DNA of 13,749 nucleotides from an uncultured Erysipelotrichaceae bacterium (GCA_902782915.1 CACZOV010000129.1:1-13749), one strand, 5' to 3'. Positions 6,906 to 13,743 are shown, counted from the stretch's first letter. Notes: a model not told the origin generated them from the sequence alone. Made by a program: numbers and translations.

Positions 6906-6934
6906 ATTATATCACTTTTCACCCAATTTGTCAA
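6906..6934 (-). promoter_or_regulatory. Full-consensus sigma-A promoter of the HAD gene
   Basis: Minus-strand TTGACA (6929-6934), a 17-base spacer and TATAAT (6906-6911) match consensus at 12 of 12 positions, with an added TGn extension (6912-6914). It is the strongest promoter in the window. It sits just beyond the terminator of the P-loop gene. Confidence 0.8.
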
Positions 6935-6943
6935 ATTTCGTAC

Positions 6944-6982
6944 AAAAAAAACTTAATCATTCAAAAATTCATGAATTAAGTT
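6944..6982 (-). terminator. Terminator of the P-loop protein gene
   Basis: On the minus strand AACTTAATTCAT and ATGATTAAGTT pair through 11 bp with one bulged T, followed by eight Ts (6944-6951). The TAA stop codon lies within the stem. Confidence 0.7.
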
Positions 6983-7570
6983 TTTTACATTTTCTACTTT
7001 TTCATCAATAAATTCAGTTGCTTCAATAACTTTCAAATTTTTATGACTTTTCCAAGCATCATTAGTTCTTTTGTCAAGTCCCACAGCTTCTTCTGCATCT
7101 TCAAACCTTGCAGAATTTGTACTCGTATTGTATTTAGTTTTTATATCTGTTGCAACAGTCACCATATGAATAACCATATCATATTGTTGTCCTAATTCTT
7201 CTTCTTTTAAATTATTCTTTTCTAACAGTTTAGTAAACAATTCTTGACCTAAATAAGCTTTACTATCTAGTATACCACGATCTGATAATATAATACATTC
7301 AGTTTCTTCTGGAAGTTTTTTTATAATATCAAAGTATCTTTTTTCTTTATATAGTTGTAAATTCAAAATTTCATTTTGAAAATCAAAAACAGGAATACTA
7401 TTTTTTCCAAAAGGCTTAATTCCACCATTAATAAGTTCTGTTGCACATTCGTTTAATAGTAAAACATGATATCCAAGATTTTCCAAATCTTCCTTTACGC
7501 ACGTAATAGTTGTTGTTTTACCAGCACAAGGTCCACCAGTTAAAACAATATTTGCTTTCAATTTACCCAT
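6953..7570 (-). CDS. P-loop NTPase of the AAA_28 type (putative nucleoside/nucleotide kinase)
   Basis: This is a 205-residue single-domain P-loop protein. Walker A is GGPCAGKT (12-19 from ATG 7570), followed by an ECATEL segment. A possible lid or substrate region follows at FDFQNEIL, then the Walker B-like IILSDRGILDSKAY with the DRG..D pattern of AAA_28 and NadR-kinase-like proteins, and a Thr/Ser/Arg segment NTSTNSARFED near the C-terminal third. These features suggest ATP-dependent phosphorylation of a small molecule, but the substrate is unknown. The start at 7570 is preferred because GGAG lies nine bases upstream; an upstream in-frame TTG at 7585 (with AGGAAT before it) is the alternative. 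The gene stands alone with its own promoter, palindrome and terminator. Confidence 0.72.
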   Translation of the reverse strand: MGKLKANIVLTGGPCAGKTTTITCVKEDLENLGYHVLLLNECATELINGGIKPFGKNSIPVFDFQNEILNLQLYKEKRYFDIIKKLPEETECIILSDRGILDSKAYLGQELFTKLLEKNNLKEEELGQQYDMVIHMVTVATDIKTKYNTSTNSARFEDAEEAVGLDKRTNDAWKSHKNLKVIEATEFIDEKVENVKNLIHEFLND

Positions 7571-7607
7571 ACTACAATACTCCAATTCCTAAAGTCATTT
7601 CATTAAT

Positions 7608-7635
7608 ATTATAATATTAATTTCTTGATTGTCAA
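7608..7635 (-). promoter_or_regulatory. Promoter of the P-loop protein gene
   Basis: Minus-strand TTGACA (7630-7635) and TATAAT (7608-7613) match consensus perfectly, with a 16-base spacer. The leader would be about 30 nt. The -35 lies inside an inverted repeat (7619-7641). Confidence 0.7.
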
Positions 7636-7641
7636 GAAATT
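7619..7641. promoter_or_regulatory. Palindromic operator-like site over the -35 of the P-loop gene
   Basis: AATTTCTTGA (7619-7628) and TCAAGAAATT (7632-7641) are perfect 10-base arms around TTG. The site overlaps the whole -35 hexamer. It lacks a following T tract, so a repressor site is more likely than a terminator. It resembles no regulator site I can name. Confidence 0.55.
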
Positions 7642-7680
7642 TATTAATTATAAATTTTATAACTTATTTTTAAGATCTTT

Positions 7681-7923
7681 TTATTTATTAATTTTTTCAT
7701 CAATTATTTCTGCATCAACAATATTATCCTTTTTATCGCTAAATTTATTTTTAGCTATCTTTCCCTTAGTTTCTACATATATTTTATATAAATAGTATAA
7801 AACGATCAAAACAATAACAATTGGCAATAAAAAGATAAATAGTCTAGCAACAACATATACTATTAAACCAACAATTAGTATATTTAAAATAATTCTTATT
7901 GCTTTTTCTAAATTATTATTCAT
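7681..7923 (-). CDS. Small membrane protein of unknown function
   Basis: This 80-residue protein has one long hydrophobic region (about residues 10-46, rich in Ile, Leu, Val), probably a two-helix hairpin, followed by a basic/acidic soluble tail (about 47-80, Lys/Glu/Asp-rich). I recognise no family. The start at 7923 is chosen because AAAGGAG precedes it by about seven bases; the in-frame ATG at 7941 would lie practically at the transcription start predicted from the -10 at 7944-7949. No terminator is obvious downstream, but a promoter for the next gene lies at 7608-7635. Confidence 0.62.
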   Translation of the reverse strand: MNNNLEKAIRIILNILIVGLIVYVVARLFIFLLPIVIVLIVLYYLYKIYVETKGKIAKNKFSDKKDNIVDAEIIDEKINK

Positions 7924-7943
7924 ATTTTTCTCCTTTAACATGA

Positions 7944-7952
7944 ATTATATCA
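7944..7952 (-). promoter_or_regulatory. Extended -10 promoter of the small membrane protein gene
   Basis: TGATATAAT on the minus strand lies 20 bases upstream of ATG 7923. No good -35 is visible 17 bases further up. Initiation near 7937 would exclude the ATG at 7941. Confidence 0.5.
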
Positions 7953-8187
7953 TAACTTAAGTATTTTTCCTATTTTTTTATTAATAACCATTAATACTCT
8001 CTTAAAATATATTTCAAACATTACAACAATTTACAATTTTATTTACAAATAACTTATTATAATTTAAAATAAATTTACAATTAATTAAAAATTCAAATTT
8101 AACCCTAAAATTCATATAAAAACATATAAGATGATTAAAATTCGACATTTACCTTGACACTTTTTAATAAGTAAAATATCATCATTT
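7953..8187. other. A+T-rich intergenic stretch with short repeats
   Basis: There is no ORF or stable RNA here that I can support. It holds AATTTACAATT twice (8028-8038, 8072-8082) with a related ATTTACAAAT at 8041-8050. A plus-strand promoter-like pair TTGACA/TATCAT (8154-8182) points into the 3' end of the RluA gene. No convincing terminator for the RluA transcript is visible. Confidence 0.5.
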
Positions 8188-8844
8188 TTACATTTTATCT
8201 AAAATATTTAAAAAATCCTTAGGAATATCATCTTCAAATTCTAAAACTTCATTTGTTATAGGATGATTAAATTTCAAATAGTAGGCATGAAGATACATTC
8301 TTTTAAAAGAATTCTTTGGTCCATATTTTTTATCACCTAAAATTGGGGTACCAATATCATTCATGTGAACTCTAATTTGATTTTTCTTTCCTGTTTTAAT
8401 ATTTATATCAAGCAAAGTATAATTAGCTGTTTCTAATACTTTTCTATAATTAGTAATTGCAAGAGATCCATCTTTTGATTTAGTTGAATAAACTAAATTA
8501 GTCTTTGTTTCTTTTAAATATGATTTAATAGTACCTTGATCATGTTCTATTTTACCATTTACAATTGCAATATATTTTCTATTAACCTTATCCCAATTGT
8601 TCTGTAAAGTATTTTTTGCTTTAATACTTTTTGCAAATACAATAAGGCCTGATGTATCATAATCTAATCTATGAACAATAAAAACTTTATTATTTTTATT
8701 TTTTCTTTTTAAGTATAAATAGATTTTATGATATAAAGTATTTTCATTTTCTTTTTCATTTGCAATTGTTAACATATGATATGGTTTATTAACAATTAAA
8801 ATATATTTATCTTCATAGATTATTTTTAATTTATCTTTCTTCAT
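8188..8844 (-). CDS. RluA-family pseudouridine synthase
   Basis: This enzyme isomerises uridine to pseudouridine in rRNA or tRNA. Its 218 residues cover the catalytic domain only: VNKPYHMLTI (18-27), then the RluA signature HRLDYDTSGLIVFAK with catalytic D61, the mid-domain RKYIAIVNG, and the C-terminal KTGKKNQIRVHM and GD.KYG segments. The N-terminal S4 RNA-binding domain of RluC/RluD-type enzymes is missing, so it belongs to the short subtype; the target base cannot be deduced. It starts 14 bp inside the 3' end of the PLP-enzyme gene, with AAGGG about 10 bases ahead, indicating translational coupling. It is the last gene of the SDR-PLP-RluA cassette. Confidence 0.88.
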   Translation of the reverse strand: MKKDKLKIIYEDKYILIVNKPYHMLTIANEKENENTLYHKIYLYLKRKNKNNKVFIVHRLDYDTSGLIVFAKSIKAKNTLQNNWDKVNRKYIAIVNGKIEHDQGTIKSYLKETKTNLVYSTKSKDGSLAITNYRKVLETANYTLLDINIKTGKKNQIRVHMNDIGTPILGDKKYGPKNSFKRMYLHAYYLKFNHPITNEVLEFEDDIPKDFLNILDKM

Positions 8845-10084
8845 TTGCTAGTACCCTTTTTATAGCATTTATAACAGCAATTCTACCATATGTATAAGTA
8901 AGGCCTCCCTGAAGATATGCAATATATGGTTCTCTAATTGGTCCATCGCATGATATTTCTATGCTACTTCCTTGAGTAAAACTTCCACTTGCCATTATAA
9001 TTTTATCAGAATAACCTGGCATACAATCAGGAATTGGTTTTATATAATTATCAATGGCACTATACTCCTGAATACCTTCAACAAAATTAATTAATTTGTA
9101 AGGATTATTAAAAATAATACCTAAAACAATATCTGATCTTACTTCTTGATAATTAGGATTTGTAGAAAAGCCTAATTTTTCAAGTAATAAACTTGCAAAA
9201 ATATTAGTTTTTATACTACTTGCAACAACCGATGGAGCCATATACAATCCCTGTAATATTTGCTTATTCATACTAAGACTTGGACCAACCTCACTACCTT
9301 GTCCTGGAACAGTTAAACGCTCAGCAACAAGTTCAACTAAATCACTTCTTCCTGCAACATAAGCACCATTTGGAGCTATTCCTCCTCCTAAATTTTTTAT
9401 TAAAGAACCTACCATTATATCACATCCAATTTCTTTAGACGTTGGAGTTAAATAATCTGTCATTTCAGAATAACAATTATCAATCATAATAATAATATCT
9501 TTATTTATATTTTTAATAAATGAAACAATTTTTTGTATTTCAACTATAGAAATAGACTTTCTATCAGAATAGCCTCTACTTCTTTGAATTTCAATAACTT
9601 TAACTTTATTATTTTTTAAATATTTTTCTATCTTTTCATAATCAAAATTATTATTTTTTAAATTAATATAATCAAACTTAATACCAAATGAATTTAAAGA
9701 ACTAGCATTTTTCTTTATACCAATTACTTCATCTAGTGTATCATATGGTTTTCCTGTTATTGATAACAAAGTATCATTTGGTCTTAAAAGTCCAAATAAT
9801 GTAACTGTTAAAGCATGTGTTCCTGAAATAAATTGACTACGTACTAATGCATTTTCAGAATCTAACACATATGCAAATATTTTATCAATTTTATCTCTTC
9901 CTACATCACCATATCCATATCCTGTTGTTCCATAAAAATCAGTTTCCGATAACTGATATTTTTTAAATGCTTCAATTATTTTATTACTATAGTATTCTTC
10001 TATTTTATCTATCAAATTAAACCTATTATCACTTATTAATTGTTCATCAACCTCTTTTATCAATTTATTTAAATCAATCTTCAT
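8831..10084 (-). CDS. PLP-dependent enzyme, methionine gamma-lyase/aluminium-resistance family (YnbB-like)
   Basis: This is a fold-type I PLP enzyme of 417 residues (from ATG 10084), the usual length for this family. Recognisable parts are the YGYGDVGRD segment near residue 60, SGTHAL (about 87-92), which contacts the cofactor phosphate, an Asp in MIDNCYSE (about 202), and the Schiff-base Lys in GSLIKNLGGGIAPNG (K230). Family members are annotated as methionine gamma-lyase or aluminium-resistance proteins, but the true reaction is mostly unproven; C-S lyase activity is a reasonable guess. The start at 10084 is chosen because AGAGG precedes it at good spacing; the ATG at 10093 has GAGG directly abutting. 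It overlaps the SDR gene by 11 bp and the RluA gene by 14 bp. Confidence 0.85.
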   Translation of the reverse strand: MKIDLNKLIKEVDEQLISDNRFNLIDKIEEYYSNKIIEAFKKYQLSETDFYGTTGYGYGDVGRDKIDKIFAYVLDSENALVRSQFISGTHALTVTLFGLLRPNDTLLSITGKPYDTLDEVIGIKKNASSLNSFGIKFDYINLKNNNFDYEKIEKYLKNNKVKVIEIQRSRGYSDRKSISIVEIQKIVSFIKNINKDIIIMIDNCYSEMTDYLTPTSKEIGCDIMVGSLIKNLGGGIAPNGAYVAGRSDLVELVAERLTVPGQGSEVGPSLSMNKQILQGLYMAPSVVASSIKTNIFASLLLEKLGFSTNPNYQEVRSDIVLGIIFNNPYKLINFVEGIQEYSAIDNYIKPIPDCMPGYSDKIIMASGSFTQGSSIEISCDGPIREPYIAYLQGGLTYTYGRIAVINAIKRVLANEER

Positions 10085-10796
10085 CACGATCATCCTCTAT
10101 TCTTATTACACATCCACTTTCAATATTTTTATCCACAATAGTGTTAATAATTTTTTTTACTACTTTTTCTTTAGAGATTAATTTCCTTTGACCTATTCTT
10201 ATAAGCTCACTTTGTAAATATTCACTATTCATTTCAAGGGTAGACTCTGTATCTACCCAATTGGGTGCAATAGCAATCACTCTAGTATTATTTAAAATCA
10301 AACTCAAAGACTTAGTTAATTGAATAATTCCTGCTTTACTAACAGCATAATCAATATTGTATAAACTATATGTATCTATCCCATCAGTTGAAGACATATT
10401 AATTATAATTCCATTTTTATTAATTATTTTACTAGCATACTTTGACATCAAAAAAGTTCCCACAATATTAACTTCTAAAACGTCCATAAATTCCTTTTTA
10501 GTCTTATCCTCTATTAAATTATCCATCGAAAGAGAAGCATTATTAACTAAAACATCAATTTTACCTATTTCTTTATAAAAATTTAATATAACATCCTTAA
10601 TTTCTTTTTCACTTTTTAAATCACATTTTTGAATAAAACATTTTACTCTATATGTATTAATAATATTTTTTTGTAATTTTTCACATAATTTTTTATTTGT
10701 ATTATAAGTTAAAAATAAATCATAACCTAATTCGGCCATTTTTAAAGCTAAACAATTACCAATTCCTATACTTGCACCAGTGATCAAACAATTCAT
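10074..10796 (-). CDS. Short-chain dehydrogenase/reductase (FabG-like SDR)
   Basis: This is an NAD(P)-dependent oxidoreductase of the classical SDR type, 240 residues. It shows the cofactor motif TGASIGIG (6-13), VNNAS (84-88), catalytic Ser in NMSST (S135/S136) and Y150-x-x-x-K154 in YAVSK, so the active site is complete. SDRs are too diverse to assign a substrate; a FabG-like acyl reductase is one possibility, but no fatty-acid genes are nearby. It is first in a cassette with the YnbB-like enzyme and the RluA gene. It ends with TGA, and the next in-frame stop TAA is only two codons further. AGAGGT precedes ATG 10796. Confidence 0.85.
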   Translation of the reverse strand: MNCLITGASIGIGNCLALKMAELGYDLFLTYNTNKKLCEKLQKNIINTYRVKCFIQKCDLKSEKEIKDVILNFYKEIGKIDVLVNNASLSMDNLIEDKTKKEFMDVLEVNIVGTFLMSKYASKIINKNGIIINMSSTDGIDTYSLYNIDYAVSKAGIIQLTKSLSLILNNTRVIAIAPNWVDTESTLEMNSEYLQSELIRIGQRKLISKEKVVKKIINTIVDKNIESGCVIRIEDDRDED

Positions 10797-10819
10797 ACAT
10801 ACCTCTTTATTTCGTACTT

Positions 10820-10848
10820 ATAATATCACATTTTAATAAATTTATCAA
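10820..10848 (-). promoter_or_regulatory. Promoter of the SDR-PLP-RluA cassette
   Basis: Minus-strand TTGATA (10843-10848) and TATTAT (10820-10825) lie 17 bases apart, each 5/6 to consensus, with a TGn extension. It sits between the tsaD terminators and the SDR start, with a leader of about 18 nt. Confidence 0.6.
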
Positions 10849-10866
10849 TATTAATTTTATTTGCAC

Positions 10867-10927
10867 AAAAAAAGCATTTTTAAAGTTAAACTGCTCTAAA
10901 AACACTTATAAAAATTCAAGTATTTTT
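10867..10927 (-). terminator. Tandem terminators after the rimI-tsaD gene
   Basis: Two hairpins follow the stop on the minus strand. The first has arms 10918-10927 and 10898-10907 (10 bp with one wobble) and ends in five Ts. The second has AGCA/TGCT plus a TTTA/TAAA inner stem with a small internal loop (10873-10895) and then seven Ts. The second is the more typical. Together they separate the t6A operon from the SDR cassette. Confidence 0.65.
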
Positions 10928-10940
10928 TTTTATTTTATAT

Positions 10941-12371
10941 TTATTTTAAATCACAACTAGAAATTGGATTTAATAACAAATCACTAAATCGATTATCTAA
11001 ATATGCATAATACCCGCTACTAGCAATCATAGCAGCATTATCTGTAGCATATTTAATACTTGGAAATATGTAATTAATATTATTTTCTTCACACAATTTT
11101 TGAAACTTATTCCTAATACCACTATTAGCAGCAACTCCTCCTGCTAAAATTAAATTCTTAACCTTATATTCATTTAATGCTTTCATTGTTTTTGTAGTTA
11201 GTGATTCAATAACTACTTTTTGAAATGAACAAGCAAGATCTTCTTTTCGAATTTTTTTCCCTCTTTGTTCTTCATTATGAACTAAATTAATAACCGCACT
11301 TTTTAAACCACTAAAACTAAAATTATAGCTATCATCATGCAAAGGAATTGGTAACTCATATGTATTTTTACCTAAGGATGATAATTTATCAATAACAGGT
11401 CCTCCAGGATAATTGACTCCAATTACTCTACCAACCTTATCATAACACTCTCCAATAGCATCATCAAGAGTACCACCAAGCTTTTGAAAACTATAATCCT
11501 TTTCCATTAATATAAGTTCGGTATGACCACCACTAATTACTAAAGCTATTAAAGGAAATTGCAATCTTTTCACTAAATTATTAGCGTATATATGACCTGA
11601 AATGTGATGAACTGGAATCAAAGGCTTATTATATAAAAATGATAAAGTTTTAGCACATTCTACTCCAACAAGAAGACTACCAATTAATCCAGGTCCATAC
11701 GTTACTGCAATAGCAGTAATTTCATTCATTGTCATATGAGCCTTTTCAAGACATTCTTCTAATACAAAAGTAATATTTTTAATATGAGATCTACTTGCAA
11801 TCTCCGGAACAACCCCACCATAATGCTTATGAATATCTATTTGACTAGAAATTACAGTTGCGATTTCTTCTATACCATTTTTTACAATAGAAAAACTTGT
11901 TTCATCACAGCTTGTTTCGATTCCGAGGATATATATATTGTCTTCATTTAAATTTTTTTTCATAAGTATACCATCTACTTTTCCATAATAATTTTTTCTA
12001 ATACTAACTTCTTGAAATCCATTTTTTTTATATAAATAAATTGCTTTAGCATTATCTTGCCGAACTTCTAATGTAATGTTTTTTATATTATTGCAACAAG
12101 AATAATTAAGTAATTTTTCTAGTAATTTTGAACCAATATGTTGATTTTGAAAAAATTCTAACACATTAAAGTTTGCAATTTCTATTCTGTCATATATTTC
12201 ATAAAATTCCAAAAAAGCAACAACACTATTGTTAATTAAATATAAATAAAACTTAACATATGGATTGTTTTTATATTCATTTATAATATCGCCACGCAAA
12301 AAAACATTTGAAAATTTTTCTTCTATTTCAGAGATATATTTTAAATCTTTATTCTGTAATTCTATTATCAT
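10941..12371 (-). CDS. tsaD: RimI-TsaD fusion: N-terminal GNAT acetyltransferase plus t6A transferase subunit
   Basis: The 476-residue ORF has two joined enzymes. Residues 1-137 are a RimI-type GNAT: QNQHIGSKLL (75-84) replaces the acetyl-CoA P-loop, and LEVRQDNAKAIYLYKKNGF (101-119) plus YYG..DGILM are the RimI signature; RimI acetylates ribosomal protein bS18. Residues 146-476 are a complete TsaD (about 331 aa): GIETSCDET, the HHISGH metal site (H256, H260), SGGHTEL, GGVAANS and YATDNAAM. TsaD transfers the threonylcarbamoyl group to A37 of ANN-decoding tRNAs with TsaB and TsaE. The junction ATG at the start of MKKNLNED has no Shine-Dalgarno site, so a true fusion is likely. It overlaps tsaB by 23 bp; AGGTAG lies about 10 bases before ATG 12371. 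Confidence 0.92.
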   Translation of the reverse strand: MIIELQNKDLKYISEIEEKFSNVFLRGDIINEYKNNPYVKFYLYLINNSVVAFLEFYEIYDRIEIANFNVLEFFQNQHIGSKLLEKLLNYSCCNNIKNITLEVRQDNAKAIYLYKKNGFQEVSIRKNYYGKVDGILMKKNLNEDNIYILGIETSCDETSFSIVKNGIEEIATVISSQIDIHKHYGGVVPEIASRSHIKNITFVLEECLEKAHMTMNEITAIAVTYGPGLIGSLLVGVECAKTLSFLYNKPLIPVHHISGHIYANNLVKRLQFPLIALVISGGHTELILMEKDYSFQKLGGTLDDAIGECYDKVGRVIGVNYPGGPVIDKLSSLGKNTYELPIPLHDDSYNFSFSGLKSAVINLVHNEEQRGKKIRKEDLACSFQKVVIESLTTKTMKALNEYKVKNLILAGGVAANSGIRNKFQKLCEENNINYIFPSIKYATDNAAMIASSGYYAYLDNRFSDLLLNPISSCDLK

Positions 12372-13002
12372 AATTTATACTACCTAAATTTTCTTCTGCT
12401 TCGGTTAATTTTAAATATACTGGATTTACAAAATGTGGATTTGTACTTGCTCTATCTTTAACTTTATTTATAATTTTTGAAATATCGGGATCATAGCTTA
12501 TACTATCTGATAATTCTAATTTAGAATCATTTGTAATAAACACATATTCTTTCTTTAATGAATCTAAATATTTTTTTAATTCCTGTAAGGAAATATATTG
12601 ATTTTCTAAAAGTATATTAGATTCATCGTAAACACCAGAATACACATAACCCCTTCTTGCATCAATAACAGGAACTTTATATTTTGATGTATTAATACTA
12701 TAAGCCATTGCTTCCAAACTAGTAATAGGAATGATCTCTTTTTTTAACATTAAAGCAAAGGTTTTAGCAAAAGTCATTCCAATACGAATGCCTGTAAATG
12801 ATCCAGGACCAGATACTACTATAATCTTATCAATTTCATTTGGTTTTATAGCAATTTTTTCAAACATTTTTTGAATTTCATATAATGAGTATTTAGACAT
12901 GTCTTTTCCTAAATTTTTCTTAATAAAGGCCTTTAAAACTCCATTAGATAAAATTCCTGAATATAGATAATTTGAAGATGTATCTATATAGAAATAATTC
13001 AT
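12349..13002 (-). CDS. tsaB: t6A biosynthesis protein TsaB
   Basis: TsaB is the inactive ASKHA-fold partner that dimerises with TsaD in the t6A complex. It has 217 residues, near the usual length. Recognisable are YIDTSS at the N-terminus (5-10), the family hallmark GPGSFTGIRIG (65-75) and VIDARRGYVYSG in the middle. The C-terminal portion (from about 130) is variable, as is common in this family. Its ATG overlaps the tsaE stop codon in the arrangement ATGA, and its 3' end overlaps the rimI-tsaD start by 23 bp, so all three proteins are probably translationally coupled in stoichiometric amounts. Confidence 0.93.
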   Translation of the reverse strand: MNYFYIDTSSNYLYSGILSNGVLKAFIKKNLGKDMSKYSLYEIQKMFEKIAIKPNEIDKIIVVSGPGSFTGIRIGMTFAKTFALMLKKEIIPITSLEAMAYSINTSKYKVPVIDARRGYVYSGVYDESNILLENQYISLQELKKYLDSLKKEYVFITNDSKLELSDSISYDPDISKIINKVKDRASTNPHFVNPVYLKLTEAEENLGSINYDNRITE

Positions 13003-13451
13003 GCAACTGCCTCACAGATATCTTCATATTTTTTACCATACGGAATTAGAACTATAATTCTTGTGTTTTCATCAATTATTTTAATTTTAATATCAAGTCT
13101 CTCACTTGGAAGTTGATCCTTAATCATATCAGCCCATTCAATGAGAGTAACTCCACCTTTTTCATAATAATCTTCAATTCCTAAATCTTCATTAACATCA
13201 TCAAGTCTATATACATCCATATGGTATAAAGGAATTTCACCGTTTTGATATTCTTTTATTATATTAAATGTCGGCGAAGTAATATCTTCTTCTATTCCTA
13301 AAGCATTTGCAAAAGCCTTAACAAATACTGTTTTACCACTTCCTAAATCCCCCATTAAGCAAATTACCATATTTTGAAATTTCTCTGATTCTATATTTTC
13401 TGCAAGTAATGCAGTATCATGTTCATTTAAAGATGTAATTTTATATTCCAT
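12999..13451 (-). CDS. tsaE: t6A biosynthesis ATPase TsaE
   Basis: TsaE is the P-loop ATPase that drives the TsaB-TsaD catalytic cycle. Its 150 residues are typical. Walker A is GDLGSGKT (34-41), TSPTFNI (58-64) is the conserved switch, and HMDVYRLDD (77-85) and IEWADM (104-109) are the usual later signatures. It is the first gene of the operon, starting at ATG 13451 with TAGGTGA about nine bases upstream and a promoter at 13469-13497. It ends in TGA within the ATGA overlap with tsaB. Confidence 0.94.
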   Translation of the reverse strand: MEYKITSLNEHDTALLAENIESEKFQNMVICLMGDLGSGKTVFVKAFANALGIEEDITSPTFNIIKEYQNGEIPLYHMDVYRLDDVNEDLGIEDYYEKGGVTLIEWADMIKDQLPSERLDIKIKIIDENTRIIVLIPYGKKYEDICEAVA

Positions 13452-13468
13452 TTTTCGTCACCTAATTC

Positions 13469-13497
13469 ATTATACAAAAAAAAAATATGTTAGACAA
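13469..13497 (-). promoter_or_regulatory. Promoter of the tsaE-tsaB-rimI/tsaD operon
   Basis: Minus-strand TTGTCT (13492-13497), a 17-base spacer containing a ten-T tract, and a perfect TATAAT (13469-13474). Transcription would start near 13462, giving a leader of only about 10 nt. Confidence 0.6.
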
Positions 13498-13636
13498 CAC
13501 ATTTCTGCCAATTTTAACAAAGTTTTTTCGACAATATTTGATTTATATTATCTTTCTGATATATATATTTTAACTATTAAAAGCACATTATAATCATATG
13601 CATTATATCATAAATTATTTTTATATAAAAAAAAAT
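13498..13636. other. A+T-rich spacer between the t6A operon and the 5S rRNA
   Basis: I see no gene here. It holds a nine-base T tract (minus strand) directly after the 5S rRNA (13627-13635), which may serve as the end of the rRNA transcript, and an imperfect A+T inverted repeat around CATATG (about 13588-13612). Confidence 0.5.
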
Positions 13637-13743
13637 CTTTGCGATGTCCTATTTTAGCCTTAACAACTATCGTCGGCGTTGAAGAGCTTAACTTCTGTGT
13701 TCGGGATGGGAACAGGTGTACCCTCTTCGCTATAATCACAAAG
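13637..13743 (-). rRNA. rrf: 5S ribosomal RNA
   Basis: The minus strand matches 5S rRNA closely: TAGCGAAGAGGG near the 5' end, the highly conserved CCCGAACACAGAAGTTAAGC, and GCCGACGATAGT. Terminal helix I pairs CTTTGTGAT with ATCGCAAAG over nine base pairs, which sets the ends. The length of about 107 nt is short and fits Mollicutes and related lineages. It is presumably the last gene of an rRNA operon whose 23S gene would lie beyond the right edge. A T tract follows almost directly. Confidence 0.95.

Noticed and set aside
7619..7641. Intrinsic terminator for the small membrane gene
   Set aside because: The perfect stem is not followed by a T tract on the minus strand, and it coincides with a perfect -35.
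7953..8187. Possible small RNA or replication origin
   Set aside because: There is no DnaA-box array, no stable stem set and no conserved RNA signature; only A+T-rich sequence with short repeats.
10357..10578. Plus-strand ORF of 73 codons opposite the SDR gene
   Set aside because: It lies wholly antisense to a gene with a complete SDR active site and has no start signals.
11945..11975. Separate tsaD gene starting at the internal ATG of MKKNLNED
   Set aside because: The reading frame is continuous, there is no stop between the domains, and no ribosome site precedes the internal ATG.
13588..13612. Imperfect inverted repeat around CATATG between the tsa operon and the 5S rRNA
   Set aside because: The arms are almost entirely A+T and imperfect, with no promoter or T tract at a meaningful position; chance is likely.
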